Shown piece by piece: positions 1-6,748 of a DNA stretch of 41,117 nt (the first letter of the stretch is position 1; every line of letters starts with the position of its first letter). Under the pieces are notes generated by a model that did no database searches, was not told the DNA's origin, and was given only the letters and a program-made list of their open reading frames with translations. Position numbers and translations under genes: made by a program. The DNA is from JBFXDI01 sp050181295 (GTDB taxonomy: Bacteria > Pseudomonadota > Alphaproteobacteria > Rhizobiales > Aestuariivirgaceae), in contig JBFXDI010000020.1 of assembly GCA_050181295.1 (NCBI GenBank), forward strand, positions 1 through 41,117, read 5' to 3'.

Positions 1-231
1 CAAGTGGGACTCGGCTACCGCGAGAGGGCGGTCAACGTCAAAGGCGCCATCGCGGTGCCGGAGGAGCGCCGGTTCGAACTCAAGGACCGGGCGGTGCTGC
101 TCATCGACGACGTGCTGACCAGCGGCGCGACAGCCAACGCCTGCGCCGGGGCGCTCAGGAAGGCCGGCGCGGCCAGGGTGGACGTGCTCTGCTTCGCGCT
201 TGTGCTGGAGCCGGCGCGTCTCCATATTTGA
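1..231 (+). CDS. ComF family protein, C-terminal part (phosphoribosyltransferase fold)
   Basis: Only the 3' part of this gene is in the window; the frame is open from base 1 to a TGA at 229-231. The visible 76 residues hold a type I phosphoribosyltransferase PRPP-binding loop (VLLIDDVLTSGAT) near the C terminus, as in ComF/GntX proteins. ComF-type proteins support DNA uptake in competent bacteria, but in alphaproteobacteria they are usually annotated only by homology and no transferase activity is assured. A GTG at position 4 is only an internal codon, since the PRT fold needs more sequence upstream. The gene stops 29 bases before the preferred grxC start, in the same direction, so the two are probably cotranscribed. 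The family call rests on the PRPP loop and the grxC neighbour. Confidence 0.8.
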   Translation, partial: QVGLGYRERAVNVKGAIAVPEERRFELKDRAVLLIDDVLTSGATANACAGALRKAGAARVDVLCFALVLEPARLHI

Positions 232-260
232 TTGATGTTGCAGCGCAAACCGATGAAGCC

Positions 261-521
261 ATGCCGCGCGTGACCATCTACACGACCGCCTTCTGCCCCT
301 ACTGCCATGCCGCCAAGGATCTGCTCAAGGGCAAGGGGGTGGAGTTCTCCGAGATCGACGTCTCGGCGGATCCTGACGAGCGCCGGCGCATGACGGAAAA
401 GGCGGGCGGACGTCGCACCGTTCCCCAGATCTTCATCGACGAGCGCCATGTCGGCGGCGCGACCGATCTCTACAAGCTCGAGCGGGACGGGGCGCTCGAT
501 CCGCTGCTGGCAGCTCCATGA
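261..521 (+). CDS. grxC: Glutaredoxin 3
   Basis: This 86-residue dithiol glutaredoxin reduces disulfides with glutathione in the cytoplasm. The CPYC active site lies near residue 11 (TTAFCPYCHAAKDLL). The TVPQIF segment with the cis-proline and the GG-D glutathione-binding turn (HVGGATDLY) follow in the normal order. I chose the ATG at 261 because the protein then begins MPRVTIY, as the family does. An in-frame TTG at 228 would add 11 residues that look unrelated to glutaredoxins and would overlap the ComF stop. The end overlaps the start of the next gene by four bases (ATGA), which suggests translational coupling with the nitrilase-family gene, itself linked to glutathione metabolism. Confidence 0.95.
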   Translation: MPRVTIYTTAFCPYCHAAKDLLKGKGVEFSEIDVSADPDERRRMTEKAGGRRTVPQIFIDERHVGGATDLYKLERDGALDPLLAAP

Positions 522-1387
522 CGACAGTCCCTTCGAGCCTCAGGGCCGCCTGCATCCAGATGCGGTCGGGCACCGATGTCATGCGTAACGCGGAGGAGGC
601 CGCACACCTCGTGGAAGAGGCTGCGGCACAAGGCGCCAACCTGATCGTGACGCCCGAGATGACCAACATCCTCGAGTCGAAGCGGGATCGGGTGCTGGCC
701 AATACCTTTCATGAAGCCGAGGACCCGGTCGCGCGCTGCTTCTCGGAGCTTTCGCGCCGGCACGGGATACATCTCATCGCCGGCTCGATCGCGGTCCGGA
801 CGGAGGGCGAGCGCCTTGCGAACCGGTGCCTTGTCTTCGGACCGGACGGCAGCGTGATCGCCCGCTACGACAAGATGCACATGTTCGACGTCGACCTTCA
901 GGGCGGGGAGAGCTATCGCGAATCCCGCACCTACCGGCCTGGCGAGCGCGCGGCCACGGTGGATCTGCCCTGGGGCCGGCTCGGGCTTTCGATCTGCTAC
1001 GACCTGCGGTTTCCGGCCCTTTACCGATTGTTGGCGAAAGCCGGCTCAGAATTGCTCATCGTGCCCTCCGCCTTCACGCGGCAGACGGGCGAGGCCCACT
1101 GGCACGTGCTGCTCCGGGCGCGGGCCATCGAGACGGGTTCCTTCGTGCTTGCCCCGGCGCAGGGCGGCACGCATATGTGCGGAAGGCAGACTTTCGGGCA
1201 CAGCCTGATTGTCGGGCCCTGGGGGGAGATGCTGGCGGAGGTACAGGGGGAAGAGCCCGGCATCGTTCTTGCTGACATCGATCTCGATCTTGTGCGTCAG
1301 GCGCGAAGCAGAATCCCTGCGCTCCGCCACGACCGACCGTTCACGCGGACCGGAGAGTCCGTGCTTCTTGCGAAGGCAGCCATATGA
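518..1387 (+). CDS. Carbon-nitrogen hydrolase (Nit1-like, deaminated glutathione amidase type)
   Basis: This 289-residue member of the nitrilase superfamily shows the Glu-Lys-Cys catalytic triad in context: Glu in TPEMTNIL near residue 47, Lys in YDKMHMFDVDL near residue 117, and Cys in SICYDLRFP near residue 155. The YDKMHMFDVD and CYDLRFP signatures are those of the Nit branch (yeast Nit2, mammalian Nit1), whose members hydrolyse deaminated glutathione as a metabolite-repair step. The position directly after grxC, with an ATGA overlap, fits a glutathione-related role. Its own stop overlaps the DUF1178 start in the same way. The exact substrate is inferred from family and neighbours; the hydrolase assignment itself is secure. 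Confidence 0.92.
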   Translation: MTTVPSSLRAACIQMRSGTDVMRNAEEAAHLVEEAAAQGANLIVTPEMTNILESKRDRVLANTFHEAEDPVARCFSELSRRHGIHLIAGSIAVRTEGERLANRCLVFGPDGSVIARYDKMHMFDVDLQGGESYRESRTYRPGERAATVDLPWGRLGLSICYDLRFPALYRLLAKAGSELLIVPSAFTRQTGEAHWHVLLRARAIETGSFVLAPAQGGTHMCGRQTFGHSLIVGPWGEMLAEVQGEEPGIVLADIDLDLVRQARSRIPALRHDRPFTRTGESVLLAKAAI

Positions 1388-1827
1388 TCCGCTACGACCT
1401 TGTGTGTGAGTCCGGGCACGTTTTCGACGGCTGGTTCCGCGACAGCGCCACCTATGACGAGCAGGCGGCGGCGGGGGAGGTTGCCTGTCCGAATTGCGGC
1501 ACCACGGCGATCGAGAAGCAGATCATGGCGCCCGCCATTCCCGTGAAGTCGAACCGCAAGGCCGACAAGCCGCAACGCATGCTGGGCGGCCCTGCCGATC
1601 CCAAGACGGCGGCGCTGGTCGAGGCGGTGAAGAAGCTCCGCGAACATGTGGCGGCCAATGCCGAATATGTGGGCGACAAGTTCGCCGACGAGGCGCGGCG
1701 CATCCACTATGAGGAAACCGAGGCGCGGGGCATCTATGGCGAGGCGACGCTGGGCGAAGCCGAGTCGCTGCTCGAGGAAGGCATCGCGGTGCACCCCCTG
1801 CCGAAGCTGCCGGACGAGTCGAACTGA
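1384..1827 (+). CDS. DUF1178 family protein
   Basis: This 147-residue protein begins MIRYDLVCESGHVFDGWF and carries CPNCG near residue 37, the hallmarks of DUF1178. The early Cys plus the later CxxC pair could form a small zinc-ribbon-like site, although only three cysteines are obvious. The rest is charged and helical, with no signal peptide or membrane segment, so it should be cytoplasmic. Function is unknown. The four-base overlap with the upstream amidase gene makes it the last member of the ComF-grxC-nitrilase-DUF1178 run. About 55 bases after it comes the bfr control region. Confidence 0.88.
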   Translation: MIRYDLVCESGHVFDGWFRDSATYDEQAAAGEVACPNCGTTAIEKQIMAPAIPVKSNRKADKPQRMLGGPADPKTAALVEAVKKLREHVAANAEYVGDKFADEARRIHYEETEARGIYGEATLGEAESLLEEGIAVHPLPKLPDESN

Positions 1828-1883
1828 CTGCTACGGCCGGCGGTGGCCAGAACAAGAAGCCAAATCAACGGTATAGCCTCTTC

Positions 1884-1900
1884 TTTGGATCAATTCTAAA
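1884..1900. promoter_or_regulatory. Candidate Irr box (ICE motif) upstream of bfr
   Basis: The 17 bases TTTGGATCAATTCTAAA match the rhizobial iron control element TTTAGAA-N3-TTCTAAA at 12 of 14 defined positions, with the right half-site perfect. Irr is the heme-responsive Fur-family regulator of Rhizobiales and is known to repress iron-storage genes under iron limitation. The site lies 84 bases before the bfr ATG, a suitable place for repression. The consensus is from memory; the match was read directly. Confidence 0.6.
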
Positions 1901-1984
1901 AAGCCTTTCTCCCTCCAGATCGATGCGCTAGAGTGCGGTGGCGCATGACGAGCCACCGCGAGCGGACGGTGAAAGGAGCAGGTG

Positions 1985-2479
1985 ATGAAAGGCAAGAAGA
2001 AGGTTCTCGACTATCTCAACAAGGCCCTGCGGCATGAGCTGACTGCCGTCAGCCAGTACTGGCTGCACTATCGCCTGCTGGAAGACTGGGGCTTCACCAA
2101 GCTCGCCAAGAAGGAGCGCGAGGAGTCGATCGAGGAGATGCAGCACGCGGACAAGCTCATCGCCCGCATCGTATTCCTCGAGGGCCACCCGAACCTCCAG
2201 ACGCTCGATCCCCTGATGATCGGCCAGAACCTCAAGGAAATCCTGGAGTGCGACCTCAAGGGCGAATACAGCGCCCGCGCGCTCTACATGGAAGCCCGCA
2301 AGCTCTGTCGCGAGGAGGATGACTTCGTGTCGATGGAGTTGTTCGAGGACCTGCTCGAGGACGAGGAAGGCCACATCGACTTCCTGGAGACGCAGCTTCA
2401 TCTCCTGGGCGAGATCGGCATCCAGAACTACGGGCAGCTTCAGTCCGACCCGGCGAACAGCGCCGAGAAGCACGACTGA
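1985..2479 (+). CDS. bfr: Bacterioferritin
   Basis: This 164-residue protein is a heme-containing ferritin that stores iron in a 24-subunit shell. Counting from the ATG at 1985, all expected ligands are present: ferroxidase residues Glu18, Glu51, His54, Glu94, Glu127 and His130, and the heme-ligating Met52. The ferroxidase site is therefore intact and the subunit should be the heme-binding type. An in-frame GTG lies three bases upstream, but AAGGAG at 1973-1978 is spaced ideally for the ATG at 1985. Length is normal for the family. No bfd (bacterioferritin-associated ferredoxin) gene lies beside it. A candidate Irr box precedes the gene and a strong intrinsic terminator follows it, so it is probably monocistronic and iron-regulated. 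Confidence 0.97.
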   Translation: MKGKKKVLDYLNKALRHELTAVSQYWLHYRLLEDWGFTKLAKKEREESIEEMQHADKLIARIVFLEGHPNLQTLDPLMIGQNLKEILECDLKGEYSARALYMEARKLCREEDDFVSMELFEDLLEDEEGHIDFLETQLHLLGEIGIQNYGQLQSDPANSAEKHD

Positions 2480-2505
2480 GCCTCGCGCACCTGCGATCGA
2501 TACAG

Positions 2506-2534
2506 AAAAGGCCGGGCTCAGCGCCCGGCCTTTT
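2506..2534. terminator. Rho-independent terminator, probably bidirectional
   Basis: A perfect 12-bp stem (AAAAGGCCGGGC paired with GCCCGGCCTTTT) with a five-base loop TCAGC is followed by more T residues to 2536. It lies 27 bases after the bfr stop and 22 bases beyond the end of the convergent DUF4167 gene. The A-tract on the left arm gives a U-run on the other strand, so it can serve both genes. Confidence 0.93.
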
Positions 2535-2555
2535 TTCTTCTTATGAGCAACCGGC

Positions 2556-3209
2556 TCAGCCGACCTGCTCGGGAGCCTGCTCCGAATCGGAGCCCTCTGC
2601 CGGGCCTTCAGAAGCCTGCTGGTTCTGATTGCCGCGGCCACGGCCACGGCGCGGGCGTTCGGTACGGCCCGACGAGCCATTTCCTCCCGGGGAAGAGCGC
2701 TTCAGGAAATCGGGCTGGTGCCCATCCCAGTTGCGTCTGCCTTCGCCGCCCTGCTGGCCACGCGGCTGGCCCTGGGCCGGCTGCGGGGCGGGGGCCGCTT
2801 CCATCTGCTGCGGCTCGGCTTCGGGTTCCATGTCCATGCCGGGCTGCTCGGAGAATACGGGCTGAGGCGCATGCTCCTCCGGTCCCGCCGTCTCGTCGCC
2901 GTCCTCGAAGCCTTCCTCGTCCGGGCGGCGCTGCTGGTTCGGCTGATAGCCGTGCTGCTGTTGCTGGAAAGTCTGCGCCGCCGCCACGATCCGCAGATAA
3001 TGCTCGGCGTGCTGGAAGTAGCTTTCTCCCATGACCGTGTCGCCGGACGACATGGCGTCGCGGGCGAGCTGCAGATATTTCTCAGCCACATGCTGCGCGG
3101 TGCCCCGGACCTTCACGTCCGGGCCGTTGCTCTCATAGACACGGCTCAGGGGGCTGGAGGGCCGCCGTCCGCGATTACGCGATCTGTTCTTGAACTGCCC
3201 CTGTCTCAT
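2556..3209 (-). CDS. DUF4167 domain-containing protein
   Basis: This 217-residue protein has a conserved N-terminal DUF4167 domain (about residues 1-90) with the typical Arg-rich opening and a helical core (VRGTAQHVAEKYLQLARDA, then SYFQHAEHYLRI). The remainder is a low-complexity, disordered tail rich in Gln, Glu, Pro, Gly and Arg, ending with RGRGRGN-type sequence. Basic RG-rich tails often bind RNA, but that is inference. In Rhizobiales this gene commonly sits between prmC and clpB, as here. It is last in the lysC-ptsP-rodZ-prfA-prmC direction but separated from prmC by 370 bases, so it likely has its own promoter. Confidence 0.88.
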   Translation of the reverse strand: MRQGQFKNRSRNRGRRPSSPLSRVYESNGPDVKVRGTAQHVAEKYLQLARDAMSSGDTVMGESYFQHAEHYLRIVAAAQTFQQQQHGYQPNQQRRPDEEGFEDGDETAGPEEHAPQPVFSEQPGMDMEPEAEPQQMEAAPAPQPAQGQPRGQQGGEGRRNWDGHQPDFLKRSSPGGNGSSGRTERPRRGRGRGNQNQQASEGPAEGSDSEQAPEQVG

Positions 3210-3579
3210 GCTGCCTTCGCATAGGTTGCCACGGGTAAGTAATCCGACAGGGCCGGAAAGATCGGGTCGCGCCCGATTCTGCCAGACTCCGTCTGCCGAT
3301 CAGAAATTTGCACGCTTCAGTGCGACGCTTTCGCTGAAAGCCCTCGTCTGCCGCCGGTAGAACCGGATTTCGGACTTCCCCAATGTCATCCGCCCGGATC
3401 GCGAACGACAACCAGATCGCGCAGCCCCACCACCCCTGCCGACCCCGGCAGCTCGCCCAAATGGCTCAAGCTGCGGCGTCCGGCGCCTGCGATCTTCGAA
3501 AGGTGTCCGACTGGCTCCAATCTAGCCCTTCGACGGGCAGTTTCCAACCCCCAATTTGCGGGCGGGTTCCAGCGATCCC
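3210..3579. other. Intergenic region between prmC and DUF4167 (no gene)
   Basis: No convincing gene lies here; short frames in this stretch look like chance. It contains small inverted repeats: ATCGGG/CCCGAT (3261-3277), GCTTTC/GAAAGC (3327-3341) and CTGCCG/CGGCAG (3436-3451). The first is followed on the minus strand by CTTT and could be a weak prmC terminator. The DUF4167 promoter must also lie here, but I cannot pick out a convincing -35/-10 pair. Confidence 0.5.
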
Positions 3580-4446
3580 TCACAGGCGCTCGAAACCCAG
3601 CGCACGGACATGGCCAGCCAGATCCGTTCTTCTGGAAGCAAATCCCGATGCCTTCCAGCCAAAATTGGCCAAGATCGCCACAACCTCCGGCTCCTGTCCG
3701 GCGCCGATTTCCACCACAAGAAGGCCGCCAGGGACGAGGAGCTGGGCAGCTCCGGCGGCAATGGCGCGGTAGGGGGCTAGGCCGTCCGCCCCTCCATCCA
3801 GAGCGCTCCGGGGGTCAAAGCGGGAGACTTCGGTGGCAAGCCCTGCGATCTCGCCAGCGGGAATGTAGGGCGGATTGGAGACGATGAGATCGAAGGCGCC
3901 TTCGATCCCATCGCACCAGTCCGCCTTCCGGAATGCCGCGCGTCCAGCGACGCCGTTGCGGGCCGCGTTCCGCTCGGCCATGGCCAGGGCAGCGACGCTC
4001 GCATCGGTGCCAACGCCCTCCGCGTCCGGAAGTGCCGCGAGAAGGCTCACCAGGATCGCTCCCGAGCCCGTGCCGAGATCGAGGATGCGAAGTCTCCTTC
4101 TCTCGCGGCTCTTTGCAAAAGCGAGCGCGAGCTCGACGAGGATCTCGGTATCCGGCCGGGGGTCGAGCGTCGAGGCGTCGATGCTGAAGGGCAGGCCGAA
4201 GAACTCGCGCTCGCCGCGGATCCGGGATACCGGCTCGCCCGCAAGCCTGCGGGCGGCGAATGCAGCGAGACGCTGGATCTCCTCCGGCTGCAGCAGGCGC
4301 TCTGGCTCCACTGCAAGCCGCTCGTGGCTCAAGCCGCTCGCGAGCATGAGAAGCACCCTCGCATCGAGCGCGGGCGACGGGATGCCGGCTTCGGCCAGCT
4401 CTCGGGAGAGGTCGCGCCGGGCGTCAGCCACGCGCTTCGGCGTCAC
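3580..4446 (-). CDS. prmC: Peptide chain release factor N(5)-glutamine methyltransferase
   Basis: This 288-residue SAM-dependent methyltransferase modifies the Gln of the GGQ motif in release factors. It has the N-terminal helical domain (about 1-90), a SAM-binding motif (ILDLGTGSGAILVSLL) near the middle and the catalytic SNPPYIP motif that binds the substrate Gln. I set the start at the GTG at 4446, which overlaps the prfA stop (GTGA, 4443-4446). The open frame continues upstream but there it is only a shadow of prfA. Tight coupling to prfA, whose product it methylates, supports the call. The GTG start was deduced from overlap and family length, without a clear Shine-Dalgarno. Confidence 0.95.
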   Translation of the reverse strand: MTPKRVADARRDLSRELAEAGIPSPALDARVLLMLASGLSHERLAVEPERLLQPEEIQRLAAFAARRLAGEPVSRIRGEREFFGLPFSIDASTLDPRPDTEILVELALAFAKSRERRRLRILDLGTGSGAILVSLLAALPDAEGVGTDASVAALAMAERNAARNGVAGRAAFRKADWCDGIEGAFDLIVSNPPYIPAGEIAGLATEVSRFDPRSALDGGADGLAPYRAIAAGAAQLLVPGGLLVVEIGAGQEPEVVAILANFGWKASGFASRRTDLAGHVRALGFERL

Positions 4447-5519
4447 GCCGTCTCCGCGGCGAGAAGCTCTGCCTGGTGCTCCGTGATGAGCGCCTGCACC
4501 ATTTCCTCGAGCGCAGGCCCCTCGAGGACCTCCTCGAGCTTGTAGAGCGTGAGGTTGATCCGATGGTCGGTCACGCGGCCCTGCGGAAAGTTGTAGGTGC
4601 GGATGCGCTCCGAGCGGTCGCCGCTGCCGATCTGCCCGCGCCTGGCGGCCGAGCGCTCCTCCTCGAGGCGCTGGCGTTCCCGCTCGAAGAGGCGGGCCCT
4701 CAGGATCTTCAGCGCCTTGGCCTTGTTCTTGTGCTGGGATTTCTCGTCCTGCTGCGTCACCACGAGGCCCGTGGGGATGTGGGTGATGCGCACCGCCGAA
4801 TCGGTGGTGTTGACCGACTGTCCGCCGGGGCCCGAGGACCGATAGACGTCGATGCGAAGGTCCTTCTCCTCGATGTGGACGTCGACCTCCTCGGCCTCGG
4901 GAAGCACCGCCACGGTGGCGGCCGAGGTGTGGATGCGACCCTGCGACTCCGTTGCCGGCACGCGCTGCACGCGGTGACCGCCAGACTCGAACTTCAGATG
5001 CGCATAGGCGCCGCCGCCGGAGATGCCGGCGATGATCTCCTTGTAGCCGCCGAGCTCCGCCTCGCTTGCGGAGATGATCTCGACGCGCCATCCCTTGAAG
5101 ACGGCGTAGCGCTGATACATGCGGTAGAGGTCGCCGGCAAAAAGGGCGGCCTCGTCGCCCCCGGTGCCGGCGCGGATTTCGAGGATCACGCTGCGTTCGT
5201 CGGCCGCGTCCTTGGGCAGGAGCAGGAGCTTGAGCTTGTGGTCGAGCGCTTCGGCCTCGCTGCTCAGGGTCTCGATCTCGGCCTCGGCAAGCTCCGCAAG
5301 CTCGCCTTTCTCGCCTGCCGACAAGAGGTCCTCGAGATCCGCCTTTTCCTTCTCGACTGCCTTCAGCCGGACGGCGGTGCGCACCAGCGGCTCAAGCTCG
5401 GCATACTCCTTGGAAAGGCGCACGAAGGCCTCGCCCGCGACGCCCGCCGCAAGCTCGCGCTCGATGCTCTCGAAGCGCTCGCGCATGCGCTCGATCTTCT
5501 GGAGGTTCAGTCCGGCCAT
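4443..5519 (-). CDS. prfA: Peptide chain release factor 1
   Basis: This 358-residue RF1 recognises UAA and UAG and triggers peptide release. The codon-reading tripeptide PAT is at residues 188-190 (RVPATESQGRIHTS), which marks RF1 rather than RF2. The catalytic GGQ is at 232-234 in SSGPGGQSVNTTDSAVRITH. Length and domain order are normal. It lies between the RodZ-like gene (97 bases upstream) and prmC, with which it overlaps by four bases. Confidence 0.98.
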   Translation of the reverse strand: MAGLNLQKIERMRERFESIERELAAGVAGEAFVRLSKEYAELEPLVRTAVRLKAVEKEKADLEDLLSAGEKGELAELAEAEIETLSSEAEALDHKLKLLLLPKDAADERSVILEIRAGTGGDEAALFAGDLYRMYQRYAVFKGWRVEIISASEAELGGYKEIIAGISGGGAYAHLKFESGGHRVQRVPATESQGRIHTSAATVAVLPEAEEVDVHIEEKDLRIDVYRSSGPGGQSVNTTDSAVRITHIPTGLVVTQQDEKSQHKNKAKALKILRARLFERERQRLEEERSAARRGQIGSGDRSERIRTYNFPQGRVTDHRINLTLYKLEEVLEGPALEEMVQALITEHQAELLAAETA

Positions 5520-5616
5520 TCCTTGAACGCAAAGGTTTCTTCGCGCCTTCCAGGCCGGGCGTTCTAACGAAAATCAGGCGCGGACGCAAAGAGGGGGCGT
5601 CGGAAGTGTTGGCGGG

Positions 5617-6654
5617 TCAGCCCTTGGAGACGAGCTTGTCGATATCGAGCGGACGGCCGACAAGGATCTCGCCCGGCGTGCCGAGCCTGCCCTTGGCGAC
5701 GCCGTCGACCTCGTAGGTGAGGAGGCTGCCGTCGCGGGCGGTGAGGACCAGGCCCTCCTGGTTGGGAACGCGGTAGCTGTCGCCCTTCATCAGGGTCTGG
5801 GTCGCAATGACGTTGCCCTTGCCGTCCTCGATGCGGATCCACACGGGAGCGGTCGCCTTGATGACGAGGCGCGAGTCGGCGGCCTGCGAGCCGTACTGGC
5901 GATCCTGATCCGGCTGATCGGCTGTCTGCGTGCCTGCGGGCACCTCCTTCTCGATCAGCGCGGTCAAGCCGTCGAGCGCGTCGGCGGACTGATCGGCCTC
6001 CTTGTCGATGCTCGCCGTCGTCTGCGGCGCATCGTCGTCCATGGGCTCCTCGGAAAGCGAAGTGACGGAGGCCACATGCTCCTCCTCCGCTTCCTCCTTA
6101 GGCGCCTCTGCGGCCGCATCGGGGGTCTCGGCCGGCGAGGCGACGACCACTTCCTGCGGCGCCGTCATGGCGGTCACCTCGGGGCGGGGCGCCAGCATCC
6201 AGCTCGCGAAACCGAACATGAGGACCGCTCCAACGCAGGAGGCGACGATGCCGTTCCTGCTGGAGGAGGCCGCGATCTGGGCAAGGCGGCGGGCCAAAGG
6301 AAACTCGAGGATGGTCGCGCTCGACAGCGCGCGCGGCGCGCGGCGGCGACGGGAATAGCTGCCGCTGCGCGGAAGAAACTGCGCGTAATGAAGCACCAAA
6401 GGCTGCGGATCGAGCCCGAGAAACTCGGCGTAGACGCCGACCATGCGCAAGGTGTCGGCACGCGGCGGCAGGTCGGTCAGGTCGCCGCTCTCGATAGCCT
6501 CGATGTGGCGGTGGTGAATGCCCGTGGCGGCCACCGTGTCCTCGATCGAGGTGCGGGTTCTCTCGCGCTCGCGCTGGAGGAACCAGCCGGCCTCGCCGGC
6601 CGGGTCAACGGACCCGTCGGGCTTGATACGGTAGGTGCCGACATCGTGCTGCAT
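5617..6654 (-). CDS. RodZ-like protein: HTH, one membrane segment, DUF4115
   Basis: This 345-residue protein has an N-terminal helix-turn-helix of the RodZ type (about residues 19-90), a basic Arg-rich stretch near 101-108, one membrane segment (about 135-154), an acidic and Ala/Pro-rich linker (about 155-255), and a C-terminal periplasmic DUF4115 domain (about 258-345). RodZ links MreB to the cell-wall elongation machinery, and its HTH binds MreB rather than DNA in Escherichia coli. Rhizobiales that grow from the pole often lack MreB, so this homologue may do something else; that is inference. It sits between ptsP and prfA. Family confidence is high; the role in this organism is uncertain. 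Confidence 0.87.
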   Translation of the reverse strand: MQHDVGTYRIKPDGSVDPAGEAGWFLQRERERTRTSIEDTVAATGIHHRHIEAIESGDLTDLPPRADTLRMVGVYAEFLGLDPQPLVLHYAQFLPRSGSYSRRRRAPRALSSATILEFPLARRLAQIAASSSRNGIVASCVGAVLMFGFASWMLAPRPEVTAMTAPQEVVVASPAETPDAAAEAPKEEAEEEHVASVTSLSEEPMDDDAPQTTASIDKEADQSADALDGLTALIEKEVPAGTQTADQPDQDRQYGSQAADSRLVIKATAPVWIRIEDGKGNVIATQTLMKGDSYRVPNQEGLVLTARDGSLLTYEVDGVAKGRLGTPGEILVGRPLDIDKLVSKG

Positions 6655-6748
6655 AAGGCCTACTCACCTTGACTCGAACTCGCGGCGAGAATGCAGCGAA
6701 AATGGTAAGCGGATGGTGAATGATAACTTTTTCGGCCCGGCCGGGGGA

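Noticed and set aside
2718..3224. Plus-strand frame of 168 codons opposite DUF4167
   Set aside because: Antisense shadow of the low-complexity DUF4167 tail, with no family features.
3383..3772. Plus-strand frame starting with an ATG in the gap after DUF4167
   Set aside because: It runs into prmC on the opposite strand, has no ribosome site or known domain, and looks like chance.
4447..5091. Long minus-strand frame upstream of prmC
   Set aside because: It is out of frame with and fully inside prfA; composition is Arg/Gly/His-rich as expected for a shadow frame in GC-rich DNA.
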